This document shows, in pieces, positions 5,556 through 11,031 of a DNA stretch of 13,786 nucleotides (within the stretch, counting starts at the first letter, position 1; each line of letters begins with the position of its first letter). The translations under genes were made by a program, and so were the position numbers. Below the pieces are notes generated by a model. It worked only from the letters and a program-made list of their open reading frames with translations. It ran no database searches and was not told where the DNA came from. This DNA is from an uncultured Senegalimassilia sp. Its GTDB lineage: Bacteria; Actinomycetota; Coriobacteriia; Coriobacteriales; Eggerthellaceae. The DNA lies in NCBI GenBank assembly GCA_937925385.1, contig CALEWN010000030.1, forward strand, positions 1 through 13,786, written 5' to 3'.

Positions 5556-7637
5556 CTATGCGTCGTAACGCTTGCCGTTGCGCATGGACAGCGCGACGGT
5601 GGAGGCGTTATGCAGAAGCGAGGACATCTGCGGGGAGATGATGCCACCGATGCCGGCCGCCAACAACGTCGAGTTGATGACCATGACCTCCTTGAAGCTG
5701 CCGTTCAGACGACCCATCAGGCCCTCGCTCATGCGGCGCAGCGCCACGATGGAGCCGAGCTGGCCGCCCGTGAGCGTGATGTCGGCCACCTCCTTGGCCA
5801 CCGCAGTGCCCTGCCCCATGGCGATGCCCACGTCGGCAAGCGCCAGCGCCGGGGCGTCGTTGACGCCGTCGCCGACCATGACCACGTGCGCGCCTTCCGC
5901 CTTGAGTTTCTCGACGAAAGCGTACTTGTCCTCGGGAAGCAGGTTGGCGTGGAATTCGGATACGCCGGCGCGTGCGGCGATGCGCGCCGCGGTGCGCTCG
6001 TTGTCGCCCGTGAGCATGATGACGCGCGAAAGCCCCAGGCGGCGAAGCTCGGCGATCGCCTCGGGAACGCCGGCTTTGAGCGGATCCTGCACGCCGATGA
6101 CGCCCATGAGCTTGCCGTCCACGGCAAGGTAGAGCGGCGAGAGGCCCTCGGTCTCCCGTGCGATGAGCTCTTTCTGCGCCTCGGAGATCTCGACCTGCTC
6201 GTCCTCCACGACGAAGTGCTCCGAGCCGATGACCACGCGCTTGCCGGCAAGCGAGCTTGCTATGCCATGTGCCACGATGTACTCCACCTCGGCGTGGCGC
6301 TCGCGGTGCTCCAAGCCCTTATCGGCGGCAGCGCGCACGACCGCGCGGGCCACCGGATGCGGGAAGTGCTCCTCCAAGCATGCGGCGAAGCGAAGCACCT
6401 CGTCGTCGTCCCAGCCGTCAAGGGAGAGCACGCGCGCCACCTGCGGGGCGGCCTCGGTCAGCGTGCCCGTCTTGTCGAACACGATGACGTCGGCCTGCGC
6501 CATGGACTCGAAGTGCTGCGAACCCTTCACCGTGAAGCCCGCCTGGGCAGACTGGCTCATGGCCGACAGCACGGCGATGGAGCCGGTGAGCTTGAGCGCG
6601 CAGGAGTAGTCGACCATAAGAGCCGCCGACGTCTTCACCAGGCTGCGCGTGGTAAGCGCCACGATGCCCGCCAGCAGGAAGTTCCACGGCACGATGCGGT
6701 CGGCAAGGCGCTCCATGCGCGACTGCGTGCGGGACTTGTAGGATTCGGTCTGCTCGACCAGGTTGACGATGGTGCGCAGCTTCGTCTGGCCCTCGTTCGC
6801 CTTCACCTCGACGATGATCTCGCCGTCCTCGACGGCCGTGCCGGCGAACACGTCGTCGCCGACGGTGCGCTCGACGGCCAGCGGCTCGCCGGTAAGCGCC
6901 GCCTGGTTGACCATGGCGCACCCTCGCACCACCGTACCGTCAACGCACACGGGCATGCCGGTGCGTACGGCGATGAGCTGACCTGCGCGCAAGGAGCTGG
7001 AGGGAACCTGCACCTCGGTGTCGCCCTCCACCAGCTGGGCGGTTTCAGGCAGGTCGAGCAGCGCGTTGATGAGCGCGCCCTCCGAACGGCTGCGCGTATA
7101 CTCCTCAAGCGTCTCGCCCACGTTGAGCAGAAGCATGGTGAGCCCCGCCGTACGCGGGTCGCGCTTCGCGAACGAGATGCCGATGGCCGCCGCGTCGAGC
7201 ACGGGCACGTCCAGCCTGCCCTTCGCCAGCGACTTCAGGCCGGCGAGCAGGAACTTGCGGTAGCTGAACACCGTCCAAGCTGCCGCCAGGGGCGCGGGCA
7301 GAAACCAACGGCGCATGAAATGGAAGCCCACCAGCGACGCCAGGTCCATGAGCAGGGAATGCGAACGCGGGGCAAGCTCAAGGCCACACCCTTGCTTGGC
7401 CTTGGCGATGGCCGCCGCGTCGATGCCGGCCAGATGCTCGAGCACGCGTGCGCGGCCGCCGGGTGCGGCATTGTAGGTCAGAGCAACGCTGCCGATGCGC
7501 GGATAGACGGTTGACTTCGCGATGTCGGGGCATGCGCCCAGCACGCGATACAGCGCATCTAAGTCCGCTGGCGGGACAGGGCCCGCCAGTTTCACGCGCA
7601 AACGGCCCGGAAGCTCATTTGCGATCTGAAATTTCAT
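5556..7637 (-). CDS. Heavy-metal-type P-type ATPase with non-canonical CPx motif
   Basis: This 693-aa membrane pump is a P1B-like ATPase. Residues 1-75 resemble an HMA-type fold (ELPGRLRVKL) but lack a CxxC metal site. Membrane segments flank an actuator domain with LTGE (248-251). The phosphorylation site is DKTGTLT with D388. The nucleotide domain carries the P1B histidine motif HFPHP (424-428), then TGDNERTA (543-550) and the hinge GDGVNDAPAL (589-598). Late P1B residues are present (LLHNAST, 674-680). The transmembrane CPC/SPC motif expected before the P-domain is instead YSCALK (344-349), keeping one Cys but no Pro. This resembles an uncharacterised heavy-metal ATPase subfamily, so I do not assign a metal. 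The gene starts 15 bp after a small membrane-protein gene; its own Shine-Dalgarno is weak, suggesting coupling. It could be an exporter of Zn, Mn, Fe or another transition metal. Confidence 0.88.
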   Translation of the reverse strand: MKFQIANELPGRLRVKLAGPVPPADLDALYRVLGACPDIAKSTVYPRIGSVALTYNAAPGGRARVLEHLAGIDAAAIAKAKQGCGLELAPRSHSLLMDLASLVGFHFMRRWFLPAPLAAAWTVFSYRKFLLAGLKSLAKGRLDVPVLDAAAIGISFAKRDPRTAGLTMLLLNVGETLEEYTRSRSEGALINALLDLPETAQLVEGDTEVQVPSSSLRAGQLIAVRTGMPVCVDGTVVRGCAMVNQAALTGEPLAVERTVGDDVFAGTAVEDGEIIVEVKANEGQTKLRTIVNLVEQTESYKSRTQSRMERLADRIVPWNFLLAGIVALTTRSLVKTSAALMVDYSCALKLTGSIAVLSAMSQSAQAGFTVKGSQHFESMAQADVIVFDKTGTLTEAAPQVARVLSLDGWDDDEVLRFAACLEEHFPHPVARAVVRAAADKGLEHRERHAEVEYIVAHGIASSLAGKRVVIGSEHFVVEDEQVEISEAQKELIARETEGLSPLYLAVDGKLMGVIGVQDPLKAGVPEAIAELRRLGLSRVIMLTGDNERTAARIAARAGVSEFHANLLPEDKYAFVEKLKAEGAHVVMVGDGVNDAPALALADVGIAMGQGTAVAKEVADITLTGGQLGSIVALRRMSEGLMGRLNGSFKEVMVINSTLLAAGIGGIISPQMSSLLHNASTVALSMRNGKRYDA

Positions 7638-7652
7638 AGCGATGTCTTCGCG

Positions 7653-7904
7653 CTATTCGCCGTCGGCCGCGGGCTGCTCGGCCTTAGCGGCCTCGTTGAT
7701 GTAGCTTGCCTCGGCCACGATGTCGTCGACCTGGGCCTTTGCCTGCTCGACTACGTCCTGATAGGCCGCCTTGGCCTGCAGGCCCTTGGCAACGCCCTGC
7801 ACATAGCACTTCTTCGCCGCAGAGCTGCTCAGAGCCTTCAAACCCAGCGTGCCCAAAGCGAAACCGCCGGCGATCATCCAACCATCGCGCTTCTTGAGTT
7901 TCAT
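7653..7904 (-). CDS. Small membrane protein, DUF6110/PacL-like partner of the P-type ATPase
   Basis: This is an 83-aa protein. Residues 1-7 are basic; residues 8-28 are one glycine-containing membrane segment (GGFALGTLGLKAL); residues 30-66 form a helical tail starting AKKCYVQGVAKGL; and the end is acidic and Ala-rich. It looks like the DUF6110-type small proteins found beside heavy-metal P-type ATPases, and in layout like the mycobacterial PacL (DUF1490) proteins that assemble such pumps into membrane platforms. The assignment is from memory of the family pattern. I see no His-rich metal-binding tail like that of PacL1. I chose the ATG at 7904 because AAAGGA lies 8 nt upstream; the ATG at 7913 would abut its own Shine-Dalgarno. 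The stop is 15 bp before the ATPase start, so the two form an operon. Confidence 0.7.
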   Translation of the reverse strand: MKLKKRDGWMIAGGFALGTLGLKALSSSAAKKCYVQGVAKGLQAKAAYQDVVEQAKAQVDDIVAEASYINEAAKAEQPAADGE

Positions 7905-7983
7905 GATCTTCATCCTTTCTTGTGCTGACAATCGCCGTGCGTCCAGCGATGTTCGACCCCAAATAACTTTTACTCCGCACGAA

Positions 7984-8012
7984 AGAGTATGGCGCAGGTG
8001 GCATATTGTCAA
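7984..8012 (-). promoter_or_regulatory. Promoter of the metal-ATPase operon (TTGACA-17-TACTCT)
   Basis: Minus strand: a perfect consensus -35, TTGACA (8012 to 8007), 17 bp of spacer, then TACTCT (7989 to 7984) as a -10. Start would be near 7977, with a leader of about 70 nt ahead of the 83-aa protein. The poor -10 beside a perfect -35 is the pattern expected of a promoter that needs an activator or is tuned by a repressor, but no regulator gene is in the window. Confidence 0.6.
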
Positions 8013-8058
8013 TCAAAGCCAACTCTAATTCTCGACGTTTGTCGTCATGCGGGATTAT

Positions 8059-8090
8059 TGCGGATGGCCGATGACGTGGGCATATCCGCA
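8059..8090. repeat. 7-bp inverted repeat upstream of engB
   Basis: tgcggat (8059-8065) and atccgca (8084-8090) are perfect inverted copies separated by 18 bp in the divergent region between the metal operon and engB. It could be an operator or simply a hairpin. A TATCAT (8104-8109) just downstream could serve as the engB -10, but it has no recognisable -35. Confidence 0.35.
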
Positions 8091-8145
8091 CGGCGAAGCA
8101 CGCTATCATGATGCAAGCACAACTTCGAACCATTTGGAGCATCGT

Positions 8146-8730
8146 ATGAACTTCAACAATGTAACCTTCGAGCGCTCGTTCGGCATCTCCTCGCAGCTGC
8201 CGCCCTCGACGCTTCCGGAAGTGGCGTTCGCCGGCCGTTCGAACGTGGGCAAGTCGTCCATGCTCAACGCCCTGTTCGGCCGCAAAAGTCTGGCGAAGGT
8301 CTCGCAGAAGCCCGGCAAGACGTCCACCATCAACTTCTTCGCCACCGAAGGCGCCCGTTTCGTCGACCTGCCCGGCTATGGTTACGCACGCGTGGCGAAA
8401 TCCGAAAAGGGCCGCTGGGCGGAGCTGATCGAGGGTTATTTCAACCAAGACCGCAACTTCGCGCTGGTGGTCAGCCTGGTGGACATCCGTCACGAGGCGC
8501 AGCAGCTCGACTTGAACATGATCAACTTCCTCATGGAGGCGGGGCTTCCGTTCGCCGTGGTGCTCACGAAGGCCGATAAGCTCTCCCGCAACCAGCAGAA
8601 CAAGCAGGTGGCCGTGCTGCGCCGCCAGCTTGCCCTGCCCGACGACGTGCCAATGCTGGTGACGTCGAGCGAGAAGCGCGACGGCTTCGATGCCTTGCGC
8701 ACACTCATCACGCAGGCCTGCGAGGGTTAA
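8146..8730 (+). CDS. engB: Ribosome biogenesis GTPase EngB (YihA/YsxC)
   Basis: This 194-aa TrmE-Era-type GTPase is the only plus-strand gene. The P-loop is GRSNVGKSS (30-38), the G3 motif DLPGYG (74-79) is the specific EngB signature, G4 is TKAD (141-144), and TSSEK (173-177) is at the G5 position. YARVAKSEKGRWAELIEGYF in pieces (80-99) is also family-typical. Known role: 50S subunit assembly, essential in many bacteria. The start is the ATG at 8146 with GGAG 6 nt upstream. An upstream in-frame start would add 33 residues with no homology, and family length is about 195. The gene is divergent from the metal operon and convergent with the NlpC/P60 gene. It seems to be transcribed alone and ends at the terminator at 8938-8975. 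Confidence 0.95.
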   Translation: MNFNNVTFERSFGISSQLPPSTLPEVAFAGRSNVGKSSMLNALFGRKSLAKVSQKPGKTSTINFFATEGARFVDLPGYGYARVAKSEKGRWAELIEGYFNQDRNFALVVSLVDIRHEAQQLDLNMINFLMEAGLPFAVVLTKADKLSRNQQNKQVAVLRRQLALPDDVPMLVTSSEKRDGFDALRTLITQACEG

Positions 8731-8793
8731 GTTAGCCTCGCGCACGCGAAGGCACGCGCCGCCGATCGAGGTTGCGCGCCCGTCGGTATAGCT

Positions 8794-8921
8794 TTGCCGG
8801 CATCCCCATGAGCACGGTCCCCTTCCCCACTGCCAAGGGGACCGCATTCGCAGGCGCGGCTTAGCCAGCGCTCCTTTCGCAAAGCCCGACTCATGGGCAG
8901 CCTTTCCCGCAGAGCCGGCAA
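8794..8921. other. Nested inverted repeats, RNA-like structured element of unknown class
   Basis: The 309-bp gap between engB and the NlpC/P60 gene has no credible gene but holds an ordered set of perfect arms. The outer pair is ttgccggc (8794-8801) with gccggcaa (8914-8921). Inside is cccatgag (8805-8812) with ctcatggg (8890-8897). Within that are the hairpin cggtcccctt (8815-8824)/aaggggaccg (8835-8844) and a smaller gcgc/gcgc hairpin with a ggc-gcc core around 8854-8872. This is a branched fold closed by two stacked 8-bp stems. I cannot match it to a known riboswitch or ncRNA, nor decide the strand. Confidence 0.5.
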
Positions 8922-8937
8922 CGCTCCCGTAAACGCG

Positions 8938-8975
8938 AACAAGCCCCAAGCTGATGGAACAGCTTGGGGCTTGTT
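8938..8975. terminator. Strong bidirectional terminator between engB and the NlpC/P60 gene
   Basis: A perfect 16-bp stem has arms beginning aacaagcccc (8938-8953) and ending ggggcttgtt (8960-8975) with the 6-nt loop atggaa. It sits between convergent genes. The A-rich/T-rich arm ends give U-rich tails in both directions (CTTGTTGCTTGTTGC on the plus side), so it can stop both engB and the minus-strand hydrolase transcript. It is the strongest hairpin in the window. Confidence 0.9.
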
Positions 8976-9039
8976 GCTTGTTGCAGGTATTTCGCTGCCG
9001 GCTTGAATGCTTGCCGACATGCCGCCGGAACGGGAAACG

Positions 9040-10260
9040 CTACCAGGGGCGAACGATGATCATGTCGGACTGCACGGAGCTGACGCATACCGTCTGGCCG
9101 AAGGTTGGGGCATGGATCATCTGGCCGCCGCCGATGTAGATGCCGCAATGCGACCAGCTGGTGCAGATGTCGCCGGGCTGGGGATCGGAGACCTGGGACA
9201 TGCCCATGAACGTGTACGTGGTGCCGTAACGGGAATAGCTGCCGGTGAGCGCATAGCTGACCAAACCGGAGCAGTCGAAGCCGTCAGGCCCGACGCCACC
9301 CCACACGTACGGTGCGCCGATGCAGCTGTACGCGCGGTCGACGATGGCATTGCCCGTGGAGGCGTTGTAAGACGGCGTCCAGCTGCTGGAACCGCCCGAG
9401 TTGCCGGGATTGTCCGAACCGCCGTTGTCAGCCCCACCGCCATTGTCGGTATTGCCATTGTCGGTCCAGGTGTCGCCACCGCCGTTATCGGCAGTGCCGC
9501 CGTTACCGCCATTGCCGCCGGCATTGGCGTTGTTGTTGGTGGCAGCGGCGATGCCCATACGCTGGGTGGCCTGAGCGGCAGACTGGTCGACGGTCTGCTG
9601 AGCAGTTGCGGCAGCAGCGGCAGCCTGTGCAGCACGCTCTTCCTCAACCAGCGTGGCAACCTCGGCCGAAAGGCCGTCATAGGTCTGCTGCATGGAGTTG
9701 ACGGTGGACTGCGCCTCGTCCTGGATCTGCTTGGCCTCGGAGGCCTTGGCAGCAGCGGTGCGGCTCTGCTCTTCGAACGTGGCCTTCTGCTCCTGCGCCT
9801 CGGTGCGCAGATCCTTGTTGCGCTGCACGAGCTCGGCGTCGTTATCGTTGACCTTGTTCAGCAGGTCCCAGTTCGTGGCGAACTCGCTGAACGACGTGGA
9901 CCCGAGCAACAGGTCCAAAAACGAGCTTGCGCCCGTACGGTACATGCTTTGCGCGCGGTCGCCCAAACGGGACTGCACATCGGCGATCTCGACGTTGATC
10001 TGGTCGATGCGCTCCTGCGCCTGATCGGCGGACTGCTGGGCCTGGGCCTGCTCCTCGAGCGCCTGGCCGTAGTCGGCCGACGCCTGGTCGAGCTTGTACT
10101 GCATTGAGTTAAGCGAAGCCAGGACCGCCTGGGCCTCGGCCTGCTTGGAAGATGAATCAGGGGTGGCGAATGCCAGCTGCGGGACCATAAGGCCGCAAGA
10201 CAGGACGCAAGCCATAGCCCCGCCGGCGATGCGGCGGCGCAGCTTCATTTCCTGTTGCAT
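9040..10260 (-). CDS. Secreted NlpC/P60 peptidoglycan endopeptidase with PcsB-like coiled coil
   Basis: This 406-aa exported protein has a signal peptide at residues 1-32 (KLRRR, hydrophobic core, AFA cleavage site). Residues 38-240 are a long coiled coil that includes FLDLLLGSTSFSEF (114-127), a segment typical of PcsB/RipA-type hydrolase regulators. Residues 241-296 are an Asn/Gly/Asp-rich linker, and residues 300-406 are the NlpC/P60 domain. The catalytic triad is visible: C330 in GFDCSGLV, H371 in SHCGIYIG and H383 in MIHAP. Family role: cleavage of stem peptides in peptidoglycan (D-gamma-Glu to diamino acid bond), often at division sites and controlled by the coiled coil. The ATG at 10260 has a near-perfect AGGAGGT 7 nt upstream. 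The gene is monocistronic, between terminators at 8938-8975 and 10379-10434. Confidence 0.92.
   Translation of the reverse strand: MQQEMKLRRRIAGGAMACVLSCGLMVPQLAFATPDSSSKQAEAQAVLASLNSMQYKLDQASADYGQALEEQAQAQQSADQAQERIDQINVEIADVQSRLGDRAQSMYRTGASSFLDLLLGSTSFSEFATNWDLLNKVNDNDAELVQRNKDLRTEAQEQKATFEEQSRTAAAKASEAKQIQDEAQSTVNSMQQTYDGLSAEVATLVEEERAAQAAAAAATAQQTVDQSAAQATQRMGIAAATNNNANAGGNGGNGGTADNGGGDTWTDNGNTDNGGGADNGGSDNPGNSGGSSSWTPSYNASTGNAIVDRAYSCIGAPYVWGGVGPDGFDCSGLVSYALTGSYSRYGTTYTFMGMSQVSDPQPGDICTSWSHCGIYIGGGQMIHAPTFGQTVCVSSVQSDMIIVRPW
9373..9540 (-). repeat. Low-complexity Asn/Gly/Asp linker-coding stretch
   Basis: Residues 241-296 of the NlpC/P60 protein are built from imperfect GGNGG, DNGGG and NTDNGG units. 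The DNA shows matching short tandem repeats such as ccgccattg and ccgttatc variants. It separates the coiled coil from the catalytic domain, probably spanning the wall. It is a likely site for length variation between strains. Confidence 0.7.
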
Positions 10261-10298
10261 GCACGAACCTCCTACTCGGTTTCGAATTCGTTCCCGCT

Positions 10299-10327
10299 AC
10301 TGTATCACCCTGGCAACGAACGCGGAA
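10299..10327 (-). promoter_or_regulatory. Candidate promoter of the NlpC/P60 gene
   Basis: Minus strand TACAGT (10304 to 10299) is a fair -10, with TTCCGC (10327 to 10322) 17 bp upstream as a poor -35. An inverted repeat ttcgtt (10287-10292)/aacgaa (10315-10320) brackets the -10. The leader would be about 33 nt, ending in the AGGAGGT ribosome binding site. Confidence 0.35.
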
Positions 10328-10378
10328 CCTTTTGCACTGAACGGGCATACCCCCAGGTGAGGCAACCGGCATTTTTGG

Positions 10379-10434
10379 AAAACGGGCGGCTGGGGCGAAG
10401 CGGCGCGTTTCCGCGCCGCCAGCTCCAGCCACCC
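10379..10434 (-). terminator. Intrinsic terminator of rnhA
   Basis: Minus strand: a long hairpin with core stem GCGGCGCG/CGCGCCGC (10419-10412 and 10407-10400) closed by a GAAA tetraloop, extended by an outer stem GGGTGGCTGG/CCAGCCGCCC (10434-10425 and 10393-10384) with one G-U wobble, then TTTT (10382-10379). The wobble makes the outer stem complete only in minus-strand RNA, which fixes the direction. It lies 28 bp after the rnhA stop. Confidence 0.88.
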
Positions 10435-10461
10435 GTCCCTTGCAGCGCCTTACGCAAGCGC

Positions 10462-10941
10462 CTAGCCGCGAAAGCCCACGTCCTCCTTATGGCGCGACGG
10501 GTCGTCGGCCGCGGAGGTTGCCAGCGCATCGCAGCGCTCGTTCTCGGCATGGCCGGCATGCCCCTTGACCCAGACGAACTCAACATCGTGAGGTTCCTTC
10601 GCCTTGAGCATGCGCTTCCACAGATCGGAGTTCTTCACGGGCTGCTTCTGCGAGTTCTTCCATCCGCGCTTGAGCCAGCCGTCCACCCAGTGCTGGTTGA
10701 ACGCGTTCACCAGATACTGGGAGTCGGAGTACAGCGTCACGTGGCAGGGGCGCTTGAGCGCCTCAAGGGCCACGATGGCGCCGAGCAGCTCCATGCGGTT
10801 GTTCGTGGTGCAGCGGTACCCCTGCGAGAACTCCCGCTCGTGCACCCCGCCCTTGCTGTCGACGAAACGCAGGATGCTGCCGTACCCGCCCGGCCCGGGG
10901 TTGCCCCGCGAGGCGCCGTCGGAATACAAATCAACATGCAT
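10462..10941 (-). CDS. rnhA: Ribonuclease HI
   Basis: This 159-aa enzyme cleaves the RNA strand of RNA-DNA hybrids (R-loops, primers). The four acidic catalytic residues are visible in their usual contexts: Asp in LYSDGASRGNPGPGGYG, Glu in TTNNRMELLGAI, Asp in LYSDSQYLVNAF, and Asp in ERCDALA, after the VKGHAGHAENE loop with the catalytic-site histidine. Length is typical of bacterial RNase HI (about 155). Start choice: the ATG at 10941 gives MHVDLYSDG. A TTG at 10947 would add two residues and has better Shine-Dalgarno spacing (GGAAAG 6 nt away against 12 nt for the ATG), so the true start may be either. The gene follows the metG terminator by about 25 bp and has its own strong terminator. 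No clear promoter was seen between, so partial read-through from metG is possible. Confidence 0.95.
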   Translation of the reverse strand: MHVDLYSDGASRGNPGPGGYGSILRFVDSKGGVHEREFSQGYRCTTNNRMELLGAIVALEALKRPCHVTLYSDSQYLVNAFNQHWVDGWLKRGWKNSQKQPVKNSDLWKRMLKAKEPHDVEFVWVKGHAGHAENERCDALATSAADDPSRHKEDVGFRG

Positions 10942-10968
10942 ATGCAAACCAATCTTTCCGCACCCATG

Positions 10969-11006
10969 AAAAGGCCGGCCAGCCGCGTTGCCGCAGCTGG
11001 CCAGCC
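10969..11006 (-). terminator. Intrinsic terminator of metG (rho-metG operon)
   Basis: Minus strand: arms at 11006-10996 and 10983-10973 (GGCTGGCCAGC with GCTGGCCGGCC, one G-U wobble) enclose a 12-nt loop and are followed by TTTTC (10972-10968). It begins 26 bp after the metG stop and ends just ahead of the rnhA ribosome binding site. As with the rnhA terminator, the wobble pairs only in minus-strand RNA. Confidence 0.85.
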
Positions 11007-11031
11007 TGATCGGATGCCGTGCTTTGAAACC

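Noticed and set aside
5484..7514. A 676-codon plus-strand open frame opposite the P-type ATPase
   Set aside because: Shadow of the ATPase, whose motifs are complete on the other strand; His/Arg/Asp-rich with no domain.
8808..8864. An 18-codon plus-strand frame (starting MSTVPFPTAK) in the engB-NlpC/P60 gap
   Set aside because: No ribosome binding site or promoter, and it lies inside the inverted-repeat element. It is better explained as structured non-coding sequence.
8731..8936. Possible c-di-AMP (ydaO-type) or c-di-GMP riboswitch, suggested on the minus strand by GGCAAAGCTATACC
   Set aside because: Only faint motif resemblance, core elements are missing, and it would sit downstream, not upstream, of the hydrolase gene. 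Kept as an unassigned structured element.
10261..10380. Riboswitch in the leader of the NlpC/P60 gene
   Set aside because: Such hydrolases often have c-di-AMP riboswitches, but the space between the rnhA terminator and the start codon is too short and the candidate promoter leaves only about 33 nt of leader.
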